NCBI GenBank assembly: GCA_037127255.1
Contig: JBANSL010000003.1
Span: forward strand, 22,654,314 to 22,718,313
Direction: 5' to 3'
From: Persicaria tinctoria
Taxonomy: Eukaryota; Streptophyta; Magnoliopsida; Caryophyllales; Polygonaceae
Length of the DNA: 64,000 nt
Shown here: positions 44,215 to 54,689 of the stretch, piece after piece
Numbering within the stretch: the stretch's first letter is position 1
Layout of the letters: each line of letters starts with the position of its first letter
Position numbers and translations under genes: made by a program
The notes under the pieces: generated by a model
Database searches by the model: none
What the model was told of the DNA's origin: nothing
What the model saw: the letters and a program-made list of their open reading frames with translations, nothing else

Positions 44215-46870
44215 AACTTCAGTTGAGCTGTCCTACAGAAACAGTTTCAATCAAATGGAAGAATATAACTTAGGCCAGATCTAGCAAATGTTGACATCTA
44301 TGGTTGCACCTAGACATGAAAAAAAAAATGAAGCATTTTCATGCGCAGCGGGATTTCTAAAGAGTAGGTAAAATATGCATTATCAACCTCAGTGACTCAG
44401 TCACTTTTCTGAGCGACAGAGCTCAAATCAAACTATTTCAGATGATAAGTTTTTTCAAGCTAAGGAGCAGACCATCTATCAACGTGTATTTTGGAAAACG
44501 GCAATCATACATCCAAGCGATATGAGATTTGAACCAGTGGATAGGATAAAATCCATCTCATATAAAAGGTGAAATTTAAACAAGCAAGAACTCACGAAAA
44601 AAGTTTCGTTCCCCAATCTCAATTTCGGGCTTACAATTTCGGCCAAAATCAACTCTAAATGAAATAGGTAAATAAATCAGATTGACCTGGTGGTGCCCCA
44701 ACAGTATCCTCCTACGCTGACTGAATTCCCCTTGAGAGTTGAAAGGCATCGACTGCAACTTCGTTGAAGCCTTGGGGATGATTGAAGAGAGAAGCCCTAA
44801 GACTTAAGAGTGGGGTGGACGGAGAGAAAGGAAGATCTGCAGTAGGAGTCCCTCAAGATCTATGAAAGGAATAATTTCAACAGTTGAATCGACCGGAGGA
44901 AGAAGAAAGAGAATAGAGATTGGGAAGAGGCGGTGGGTTTGGGGTGGCATATAGTTGGGAACACAAAATAAATTAGAAACCCAAAAACAACCTTGAAGAA
45001 TCTTAAACAGAACTCTTATTATATGGTGACTCGAGGAGAAATCTCCAATAAAAACAAGCATATAGTATGAGAATGACTGAGAAATACAAAAGCTCCATAA
45101 TAAATCCATGGGAGAGCTACTTAGAAGTAGGCAGATAGAGAAAATCATTTTATTTTTCTTTAAAAAAGCATATAGCAATATTAAATAAGATAAGACTATC
45201 CCCCCACCTTTGTCTAGAAATAATCTTAGGTATCAAAAATCGTGATCATTGGAACATGCACAAATGTAATCAATCAGAATTTTGAAGGATCTGACGGAAG
45301 AAATCAGGATTCGTATCATAAGTGCAAGCTCACCCAGTATAGTAATCTCGAAGCATGTATATATCCTTGATTGGACCAAAGCGCCTAAATGGTACCCGCA
45401 AATCTACATGCCTGCAATTACAGAATTAAAAATAATGAGAGAACAAGGTTCATCGGATGGAAGTGAAAATGCAAGCTAAGCACCAATATAAAGGTTGTTG
45501 TGCAATAAAACAAAAAGTTCATACACAAATGCACATATTGAACTGTCAAAAGGGCAGAGTCCAAGTCCCAAATTAGTGATGATCTTTTTTCTACCTTTCT
45601 TTCTTTCTTTTTTGGATAGAAATCTATAGTATACTATTATCGATAAGGGCTAGACAGAAAAATAAGGGAAACAAAAAGAATGGTTTATCATAGTATCAGT
45701 AAACAAAAGAACAAGAAAAAAAAGATGGCAAAATATGGAAAATCGGCATTGTTCAATGCTACCATAGAACCCATGATGCAACTATATGGAAATAAAACAA
45801 GAGTACGAAAATAATTTCAGTATTTAAACAAAAATGGTGGCTATAATTTGCAATAAACAGTTTCCAAAAACCTCAAATAACAGGTTTTCAAACTTGATGA
45901 ATCTACTTCAATACATATTAATAACAATGAAAGAATACAAATATAAATAAGTTTCCAATGGCCAGCTACTTCCATGTTAATAAAGAGATAGAGATATGAA
46001 GTGATAGTGCCATGGAATAGACGAATGTAAGAAAGTAACGATAACTAAGCAAATGTATTTCAGTATTTTACATTTGTCGTTTTCCCAAATACATGTGTAT
46101 CTCGTTAAAATTCAAAGCCCGAATATCTTGTTTATCATCCAACCACAAATCAGGAAAACAATTGCACAAAATTGCTTGATATTGACTTCAAAAATAGAGC
46201 TATAGATCAATAGGAGTAAATTAAAATGAACAAGATAAAGAAGAGAAAGACCTCCGTACTCCTCCTTGCCAGAGACTATCCAATGCCCTTAAAATGACTC
46301 GTCAAATGACTCATAAAAGATCTAAGAACAACAAAGAGAAACCAATTAAACAAGTAACAACAATCATAATGCTCCTAAATCAGAAGAACCATGGAAGAGG
46401 TCAAAACATACAGGATCTGAAGATGCAACACAGAGCTGTGCCACAAAAGAAGCCAACAAAAGAACTCCCACCATATTCAGCAGCCGCTTTATCCGTTTAC
46501 CTTCCTCCATCAAACAAACAAACTGAAAGAAAAAAACACAATAAAGATGTCACATATCGCTAAATAGAAAATCTTCAATTATGGATAATCTAATAGTGCT
46601 TAAACCAGTAATTTCAACAAAATGCCAAAAACCAAACATGTCAGGGCCCCAGTTTAAAACGTCACAGATCAAACTAATTCACAAATTCTAAAACATTCTC
46701 GTTTGGAAAGGGTAAAACATTCTCGCATCAACAAAACAATACAATAAGAAAAAATTATGGGTTATCTTATTCAGCAGGGCTAAAATTGTTTCATTAATCC
46801 CCAAAATAGAACACACCGAGAACTTTCACAATATACTGTATATAATCAAAAAAATTATTTTAGGCATTTC
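44215..46870. other. Helitron 2 interior, no intact gene
   Basis: Intron-like AT-rich DNA. 44590-44690 is shared with Helitron 1 (39130-39230). A minus-strand exon-like block at 44758-44690 reads MQSMPFNSQGEFSQRRRILL before a possible donor and may belong to the same captured gene. Nothing else is supportable. Confidence 0.4.
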
Positions 46871-46879
46871 GTCGAACAG

Positions 46880-48138
46880 TTTGAATGCATATGTGATGAC
46901 TGATGGCAACGGCGTCCAGCCGTCCATGCCCTTGGCTCTCATTGCCATTACCACTTGTTTGCAACAAATGATAAATGTACGAAAGGGGAACAAAAAATGT
47001 CCATTAGCAAGTAATGGAACAAATAATTTAAAAATTAACATGACAGTATCAACACAAGCTAACAGCAACCCATTCCTTGTCCACCATTCTTTCAGGTTGC
47101 TAATAAAGCGAAATAGGAACACTAAGCAGGAAAAATACGAGCAAATTCAATGTGTAATTCCCTTCGGATAACGCATACCCTTTCTCCCAATATCCAGTGC
47201 TATATCATAGGCGCCAAGAGTAGAAACCGTCTGCCAGACAGGAAAAAGCAATCAATCAATAGGTTTTCTTCATTTGCCTAAGCAATTATCAAGTTGAACA
47301 CAACTCCAAATTGCAAAAAAAAAAAAAACATATATAATTGTGTATCATCGTAGCAAGTGTTGACTTCTGAAGGTTTCCAGTTTCCCTCTACCCTACATCT
47401 CACCCCAAATGTCACTCACTGTCAATGGGAACCAATGCCCAAGTTTGAATAAAAAATCAGTTGCAATTAATGATGGGCAATTCACAAATTTGAAGACCGT
47501 GGGCCATTGAATCATGAATTGCAATATGACAGTTCACAATTTGCTTAATTTGGTAAAATCAGTGTTTATTTGGTGTGTGGATGCAATTGAACAATCAGAT
47601 CAGTAGAAATGAGCAATATATTCATCATAGGCTAACATCAACAAATGCATAAACTCAAAAACCCTAATTTAATATCGAAAAAATTGGGATCACCTAATCT
47701 AGCGAAATCACAGAAATCGTGTTCTTCTTTCAAGGCCGGCGAATTGATGCACAGAAATCGAAGAAAAATATCTCCACGTTCTTTCAATCTTTCCCGTAAT
47801 CAGGAGAATCGATGCAAAGAAATCCAAGAAAGACGAATTGAAATTACCGCTTGAAGGGCCTGTGAAGGGTTGCCCTGATCGACGAATTGTCGGGCCGCCG
47901 TTAACAACTCTCTAGCAACATCGTCTTGGACGGCCGGCGCGGAAGCCGTGGCGGCGAGATTTAGCGCCTTCATACCGCCATCTTCAATGAGATGAGTATC
48001 TTCTCGACCCGTCGGCACAGGCTTTTGATCGGTAATAGGATCTCCGATGATAAATCTTCATCTATCCAAACCAAAGATGCCGAAATCGCAGGAATAACCG
48101 AGCTCGACGATTGCTCAGCGAACTCCATCGACAAATTC
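46880..48138 (-). pseudogene. captured plant gene fragment (two exons), unidentified family
   Basis: Exon 1 starts near ATG 48138 (MEFAEQSSSSVIPAISAS), then in a shifted frame reads GGMKALNLAATASAPAVQDD and ELLTAARQFVDQGNPSQALQ to donor GCG|GTAATT near 47848. Exon 2 (about 46970-46880) continues VVMAMRAKG before diverging. The conserved ARQxVDQGNPSQALQAVVMAMR string suggests a real plant family, but I cannot name it. A frameshift and loss of the C-terminus mark it as dead. It lies in Helitron 2. Confidence 0.5.
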
Positions 48139-49704
48139 TATGGAAGATGGTAGGATTTAGCAATGAGAGGAAGAGGAAGGGACTACTGTGAAAATTGGAG
48201 GAGGCTTCACAAAGAAGCGATGGCACTATGGCAGGCGGCGCGTAATGGAGTGATTGGCACATAGAAAAGGCAGAAACCAGGGATGAAGGAAATACCAATA
48301 AAATTCTTAAATTGAATGATGGAATAAAAAAGAAAGAAAGGACAAAAAAGTAAATATACTTGATGAACAGTAAAATTTAACTTCAGCTTAGTAAGATAAG
48401 ATAAGATATGCGTTGCAAAATAAAATGAACGGAAATTTCGCCTGGTACCCATGTGGTATTGCCTATTTCGCGGGGTGTATAAAAGATTGACTAAATTCGC
48501 CTGGTGCCCCTGAGTTATGTAAGTATTACGCCTCGTGCCCTTCCCGTTAGTTATACTAACAGCTCCGTCAGTTTTTTTATAAAAAAAATAAAAACAAAAG
48601 AAAGACGGTGGAGCAGAGGAAGAAATAAGGGCGATACTGAGGAAGAGGAAGGTGACACAGGAAGAGAGAGAAGTCCCCTGAAGATCTCGATGTAGGAGAC
48701 TAGGGAGCGACAGACATGAGGAGGGAGGAAGCTGGCGCCGACGCTTTGCCTAGGTAAGGCTCCTTTCTTACTTTCGGTTTTAGGAATTTAGGGTTTGGGG
48801 ATTTTTCAATTTGAGGAATTTTTTTTTTCGTTCGAATTGGATTCCAATTATATGCCCCATCCTGAATACTCCCTAAATGAACACTGTGCAGAACGTCCAA
48901 GAGAGACAGTCACCAAGGGAAGGAGAGAGACGAAGATGATAGGAACAGATAATGAGGCCGGTAAGCGTGGGGCGAAGACGACGATTGGTGGTTCACGCGA
49001 GCGGGTATGTGTTGGATTTTTTTGTTTTAAAATTATGAAATTTAGGGTATAGAAATTTGGTTTTGAGTATTTTGTGGTTGCATATGGGATTTAACTCGAA
49101 TCAAGTACAATATGGGGATTTTTACTGATTTATAGTGCAGTTTGGATTTCAGAATTTTGTAAATCGAATTAGAGATTGGGAATTGAGGATTTTTTTGCTA
49201 GGGTGGTGCTTGTTGAGTGAAGAATTTGGCATGTACTCAAATTCATCCACAGAGTGGCTAGTTTGAACTCATTCTTCATACACTGAATACAGTTGAGTTT
49301 TGTCTCTATATCAATTAGTCTAGCACTGAATTTTGTTGGAGATGAAGGAGATCCATGTTTGGGGAACATAGTTATTTGTTGGAGCTAAGATTTTGAGGTG
49401 TACTAAGCTTTTAGACTTTGAATGGAAGCTTCTTCCACTTAATTTTTTGCTAGAGATGTGTATATATGAGCACGCACAATGCCATGAAATGGATGAGATT
49501 CAACATCCAACTGCCTGGTCTAATGACAATTTTTTCTGTGTAAGGATCTGCAGAGATGAAGTTAATTAGGTACCTATTCAATGGATTCCTTTTTTATTTT
49601 TAATGTCAGAACACAGTAGGTACCTGTTGGTTTATGATTTTGAAACATTCTTACTATTGTACGACAGCAACAAAGAAAATGATAGCAAAATCGCTCTAAT
49701 TTTA

Positions 49705-49774
49705 AGCCTATTAGCTCAAATGGAAGAGCATTGTGCTTATGCATAAAGATGCGGGTTCAAATCCCGCATAGGCT
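49705..49774 (+). other. tRNA-like sequence, left end of element B
   Basis: Acceptor AGCCTAT/ATAGGCT, D arm with GCTC/GAGC, T arm GCGGG TTCAAAT CCCGC. The anticodon hairpin is TTGTGC TTAT GCATAA with a 4-base loop. It is nearly identical outside the anticodon arm to the right end of element A. Confidence 0.7.
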
Positions 49775-50114
49775 TTGTATGAAAGAGTAATGTTTCTGAT
49801 TTTAGGCTCTTGAGTTCAATCTGCAAAGTTCCTCCCTTTTTATTTTATATTCTTGGAGTTATGACAGTAAAGCAGAGGTATGACGATGAATAAAAAAGTG
49901 ACAGCAAAAATTGGTATGAAAGCAAAATCTTTGAGTTTATGTTTATTAAGAGCAGGTGGAAACATTGCACAAATGGGAGAGAAAAGTGCTCATACACACT
50001 TGTATGACAGAAAAAGAATGAGTTGAATACTTGAAGTCTACATACACACTTGTATGAAAGCAAAACAATGGCCTTAAATTACTAAAATGATTCATGATTG
50101 AATTCAATTCAATA

Positions 50115-50182
50115 AGCTTATGTGGGATTCGAACCCACGTCTTTGTGCTTGAGCACATTGCTCTCCCGTTTGAGAATAAGCT
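50115..50182 (-). other. tRNA-like sequence, right end of element B
   Basis: On the minus strand: acceptor AGCTTAT/ATAAGCT, where both sides of one pair have changed relative to the other ends, so pairing is kept. T arm GTGGG TTCGAAT CCCAC with B-box. Anticodon hairpin TGTGC TCAA GCACA with a 4-base loop. Confidence 0.7.
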
Positions 50183-51500
50183 AAAAACGTTACCAAAGAC
50201 AAGCCTACTCCTTTTCCACGGTGCAGAAGGAATCATTCGAGAAATGAATCAAATTATCCTGGCTAACACTTGACGGAAAAAATAACGTTCAGAAGCTACT
50301 GACATTTCCTCATAGTTTGGCAGCAATAAAGTGAGTGTGAGTGTTGTTAGTAAAGTATTTTTTTCCCTCTTGTTTGGCTGTAGAGTTTCTTTTTATGGTT
50401 TTGGAATCTTCTCTTTATTCTTCAATTTGTATGATCTTATTTTAGCATGCATGGTGTTCGGTAAAGGAAACAAAATTCTAATTTCCAACCAAAAGCCAAA
50501 AGGAAAAGTGCAAAAATTGTTGTTTTGTAACCAAGTGTAAGACAGTTGCTTTCATATGCATTGTGCTTCATAGAGTTTCTTACCAATGCGTATTATTTGA
50601 GCATATATATACAAGTTTCAGTAACCTCCACCGTAGAGCTTCCAAAAGAGGAATGCAAAGCAAAAGAGATATTAGCCAAAACCAATGCTCCATGTTTCAA
50701 TCTGTATCCACCACCTATTTCAATCCTTTTTCCTTCTTCAATCAAAAGATTGGAATCAAATTAAGTATGATTTTTTTCATCTGTACTGTACAGTGTATTA
50801 TTTCAATTGGTTTCCTTCAAAAAATGTACAAGTTCAGCAATCTGTACAGTATCTTATTTCAATTGTTTCATCCACACATTTACAAGCTCAACAATTCCTC
50901 ACTCTCAAATTCTCAACCCTAATTCAAACTAATCACAAATCAAAACCCAATTCAAAACCCTAAATCGACATACCTGTCATGAATCCCCAAATCAAACCCA
51001 AAATCGAACTAATCACAAATCGAAACCCTAATTTGCAAACAAAAATTCAAACCCTAAATCAACATACCTGCCTGGCGCCTCCACCACCACCTCCGGCGAG
51101 TCCTGCAGCGCCTCCAACAACTCCTTGGTTGTCGCAGATTCAAGTTATCCTTCTCCTTCTCCTCCAGGTCGGGCTCCAATGCCTTGTTTTTTTTTTTCCC
51201 GATTTTGTGTTACCTCAGGAGTATGGCATTGCTCTCCTCTCCTTCCGGTGGCCACAGGTTCTCTTGGTTGTCGGCGATTCCTGCTTCTCCATTTGGCCTG
51301 AGCGTTTCTCTAAGTCGTCTCTCGTTTCTCCCAGATAGAACAAACGGAAGAGGTGAGTCGCTGTTAGATTTAACTGATTAGGGGCACGAGGCGAAATACT
51401 TACATAACTCAGGGGTACCAGGCGAATTTAGTCAATCTTTAGTACACCCCGCGAAATAGCCAATACCACAGGGTACCAGACGAAATTTCCGTAAAATGAA

Positions 51501-52166
51501 AAATGGAATCAGACAGCTGGGCCACAACAGGTGAAACGCTGCGTTGCAAATGGGGGAGAGTATATGCCCTTCTCTCTCCAACCGCAGGCGGCTAGGATCT
51601 GGAGTTCTCAGAAGAGGCAGCCAGACTCCCCTCTCTTTCCGATTCCGACCAGGAACAGCGACCACCGGCGTCAACCACGAACCACTCTCTCCTCCCAGGC
51701 CCCCCTCTCCTTCCAACCACAGTCCGCAACCTCCTTCCTGCCGGTTGTCGCTCTCTCACTCTACTCCCACCGTATTCTCGGCTCCGACAAGCGGCGACTC
51801 ACTCTCAATTGTCCAAAGACAAAATCCGATTCTTCCAAGTTCTAATTCGAAATCAGGTATAATTTCTTCAATTTCTTCCTAGGTTTTTGGAATGATTTGG
51901 ATTGATTTGTAAGATTTTAGTAATTAGGTTTTTGGAATTAGGATTGGAATTGATTTTGTATATTTAGGATTTGAATTTATGTTGGAATTATTATTGATGT
52001 TTGCTAAAATATTGGCTCCCTGTGTTTAACCATTGAAATTTGGCTTGTAATGGCTACGTGTATTCATCTGATGTGCAAATTCAGTGAGAAAGCAAACAAC
52101 TCTTATTTCATAAGGCCCAATTTCTTTATCTCGCCTCAGGCATTCGAAATCTCAGGTACGGCCCTG
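51501..52166. repeat. left arm of 689-bp hAT inverted repeat
   Basis: Together with 48407-48429 it makes 689 bp that match, reversed, 57196-57884 (also 689 bp), with one clear mismatch seen by eye (CGATTCCGACC versus CGATTACGACC). Open frames of 104-112 codons inside it exist in both arms but are simply parts of the duplicated element. Confidence 0.92.
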
Positions 52167-52639
52167 CGTGTTTGATTTCCTCCATTTCTGGAAGACAACT
52201 CAAACTTCCACCATTAGTGTTGATATTGAATTGAGCTCCTTCCTCTATATCCATGGCACCCACTGTATCAAAGGGGGAAATGTCGATTTTCAAAGAGGAG
52301 TAAAGTCTGAAACCTTGCCCAATTGAATTGGTTTACTTTTCAAATTGGAACCTTAAAATTATAAAACTAATTGAATTAATTTGGTGTTGCATTGGGCTGT
52401 TGTGAAGATTTCTTGATGGATTTTGAAGGGGAAGAGATAAAAGGACAATGGAAAGTCAAACCCATTCTTCGTCTAGCAACTTTGAGTTTGAGCCCTCGTT
52501 CTCATGCTCTTTCCTCCAATCCCATTTACTTCCTTTTATTAAATTTTATTTATTATTCTCTTATCATTAAAAGCGGTTTAAAAATAGAGGGGTAAAATAG
52601 TAATTTCTCAGATTTAACATAGTTTGGACGGAAACCTAG

Positions 52640-52756
52640 TGGGGGTGGTCAATTGCTAACAAAACTATTTTAAAGGGTGGTTTTTGGTAATTATTGATAT
52701 TAGAGGTGGTTTTGAGCAATATGTTCTATTTAAGGGGTGGTTTTCTGCAGTTTACC
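52640..52756. repeat. solitary MULE-type terminal repeat
   Basis: Three modules of AAAGGGTGGTTT type end in CTGCAGTTTACC, matching the orientation of the right terminal repeat of the MULE at 12559-13845. No partner end was found, so it is probably a remnant. Its presence 160 bp ahead of the next gene's ATG may affect that promoter. Confidence 0.55.
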
Positions 52757-52917
52757 CTAGATATTAATACCAAACAAGGCGTTTTTATTGCAGGACTGAG
52801 TTTTTGTTTCCTTGGCTAACCCTCACTTTGATTTTCTCTCTGCCACTTTTGTGTTCTAGTTTCAATTCTATAATCGATTGGGCTGGATTTCGTTGATTTG
52901 CACAATTTATCGAAATA

Positions 52918-54245
52918 TGGATGCTACTAACCCTGGAGATGTGGTAAGGTATGTTATGAACATGATCATAGCCTCTTTCTCTCTCATAAGGTGGTTTGAT
53001 TCATTAGGATTTTATGAAATTCATCTTACTCGATCTGTTGGTGTATTTTTCGCAGGCATCTAGAGAAGCAGAATGAACTCCTCCTTGAAGCGCATAATAA
53101 AATGGCTCATGAATTGCATACACTCCAGGTAATTCATGTGCGATATCTTATTGTTCTTAAGAAACATTGTCTCGAAATTATTCAAATTTGCTGTGTCTGT
53201 GTTCTATTGGTGCTACTTTTAGTCTTTTGCAACATAAATGCATCATCTGTGAACCTGAGCTATGTGTATGCTCTATTGAATTTTGGTTCAACTGCTGTTT
53301 CAATTTTTCCTCCCTTGAATGTGTTTTGGGATGGTTAGTAGATATATTTTGCTATGATGGTTTTGCTGAATCTTTTCTAAAATGTTCTGGAAAGATATGG
53401 GCTAAGCTAAAGGGAGTCGATTCATTCTATTAAAGGGACTAGCCCTCTTATCTAGTTGTGCTTCGGATATCAATTTGTAAGGCTTAGCCTATTGCCCAGA
53501 CTCCAGAGGGTGTTTCCCTCTCACGAGTCGCGTCTTAGTGGAACTTAGCCTTGTGATTCGTTCGGAAATCCTTGGTTTCTACAAGTGTTCATGTTCTCTT
53601 GTGTGTGATTCAGAGTTCAAATGTATTTCCTGATCTCACTCTTATCACTCTTTCATTCTTGTCCGCTTGTTTGCCATCCCCTTAGTTCTCGCAGTTTCCC
53701 TTTTCATGTTCTGCTTCTTAGTTTTAGAAGATCGATAAATCATTAGTACTGTGAATGCATAATGGGAGAGAGATATCTCATTCACTCCTTTAACTCAGTA
53801 TTAAGAGTCTTTACTTGATTTAATCAGGTCATAACAGTTGCTTTCTTGGATATATATAATAGATGGTATGCTTTTAAGGTCGTTAGTAGAATGATTTTAG
53901 CTGAGAGTAATCAATGGTTGAAGTATGTAACATGACATCCATTTTTCTAAGTTGCTACTGTTGTTACAGGTAGAAGAAGAAATGCTTATGCGCAAGTTCT
54001 ATGACCTCATGACTAATTTGGGTTTGACAAAAACGGTAACAGCTCTCCTATTTCAGAGTTTCTACCTCATTCGCTTTTATCCAATCAGTATTTGTGTGAT
54101 TTTAAGTGCTTGTTAATAGGTTTAACTGCTATGGCAGAGTAGTTGATTGCCTGTGTAACTTCAGGGTGAAAGCATTGCAAATGCGGCAAATGTCGAGGAT
54201 AATCAAGCTAATGTGTCGCCAAATTCAGAAAGTGAAGGACAGTAG
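52918..54245 (+). CDS. 83-residue coiled-coil protein, four exons
   Basis: Exons 52918-52949, 53056-53128, 53970-54035 and 54165-54245 join in frame (252 nt) at GT-AG borders. The product begins MDATNPGDVVRHLEKQNELL, continues LEAHNKMAHELHTLQ and VEEEMLMRKFYDLMTNLGLT, and ends in a polar tail (NVSPNSESEGQ). The middle is one continuous amphipathic, Glu/Leu-rich helix, likely a coiled coil; there is no signal peptide or membrane segment. I believe this is a conserved small plant protein but cannot name it. All four splice junctions and the stop are clean, so it may be expressed. The conserved phase is strong evidence that it is real. Confidence 0.7.
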
Positions 54246-54349
54246 AAGAGATGCAGGCTCCTAGAACAATTCGTATAGAAGCTCGATTCAAGTGTTTTGT
54301 AGCAACTGTGATCAAGTGTCTAGTGGTGTAGTTTCCATTCGAATCCATA

Positions 54350-54685
54350 GAAACAACTTGAAAAGTAATACCATATTGTGATTGGGCGTGGACCTTGAAT
54401 ACCCATGGCTGGATGGAATGAAAACCCCACTTGTTTACTACTCAAATCACAGACATCTCTCAAATCATAATTCCGTCTTATGATCTGAGCACCCAAATCA
54501 CTGTAAATCAAGGAGGTCGAGTTCAAAGGTCTGAATCGTTAATTTGTTAAATAGTAGTATACATTTGACCCTACTGAACAGTTGCAACTTGCAAGCATAT
54601 AGTGAATGGTGCTACTTCAAATGGTGATTTGGTTCATGGCTTTATTGTTGGGAGATTCGACAAATTTCAAGTGCAGATGTACAGT
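54350..54685 (+). pseudogene. partial copy of the At1g75140-like gene
   Basis: 54430-54500 matches the upstream region of the gene at 16510 (CAAATCA, GATCTGA and CCAAATCAC blocks of 16365-16455), and 54553-54680 matches coding bases 17522-17627 (CTACTGAACAG, TACTTCAAATGGTGATTTGG, TTTCAAGTGCAG). The intervening 1.1 kb of the parent gene is missing, and the reading frame is shifted. It is a deleted duplicate 37 kb from its source. Confidence 0.8.
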
Positions 54686-54689
54686 TGCG

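Larger units (their letters stand above)
41410..48406 (-). mobile_element. Helitron 2, gene-fragment-bearing, minus orientation
   Basis: 3' end CTAG at 41410 followed on the minus strand by T and preceded by GCGCGCGGTTAATGAC. The 5' end is at 48406: minus strand A, then TCTTATCTTATCTTACTAAG. It is inserted in the AT tract of the hAT element; the uninterrupted tract is seen in the second hAT arm near 57884. It carries fragments of at least two host genes (LTO1 and an unidentified gene at 46.9-48.1 kb), and a hAT at 41754. No replicase is encoded, so it is non-autonomous. Confidence 0.7.
49705..50182. mobile_element. tRNA-ended inverted-repeat element, copy B
   Basis: 478 bp bounded by convergent tRNA-like sequences (49705-49774 on +, 50115-50182 on -), as in copy A. 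The interior is different: AT-rich with repeats of ACACACTTGTATGA and AGCAAAA, plus one ATTGCACAAATG that recalls the copy A minisatellite. Flanks are TTTTA and TAAAA; no clear target duplication. It lies inside the MULE at 48430-51491. Confidence 0.6.
48430..51491. mobile_element. MULE with modular TIRs, 3062 bp, 9-bp TSD
   Basis: Perfect TAAAATGAA duplication at 48421-48429 and 51492-51500. Ends CGGAAATTTCGCCTGGTACC and its inverse. The inverted repeats, about 110 bp, hold three related modules (CGCCTGGTACCC, CGCCTGGTGCCC, CGCCTCGTGCCC). The element sits in the left hAT arm and is absent from the right arm. It has no transposase domain. The interior includes short GC-rich exon-like tracts at 48600-48990 and 51070-51360 that might be acquired sequence. 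Confidence 0.9.
35228..52166. mobile_element. hAT element, about 0.8 kb, expanded to 17 kb by nested insertions
   Basis: Left terminus CAGAGCCGGACCTGAGAT at 35228; right terminus reversed CAGGGCCGTACCTGAGAT at 52166 (16 of 18 identical). Its own sequence is 35228-35352, a short bridge at 41394-41409, 48407-48429 and 51501-52166. The left flank is CTTGACAT; the right flank is now CGTGTTTG, but the matching CTTGACAT lies at the far arm (57188-57195 reversed), which points to a later inversion. Inserted into it are two Helitrons in its (AT)n tract and one MULE. It encodes no transposase. Confidence 0.65.

Noticed and set aside
51531..51882. 104- and 112-codon open frames repeated at 57480-57831
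   Set aside because: Their duplication is explained by the two hAT arms; there is no domain, and two frames are open at once because the sequence is low in AT.
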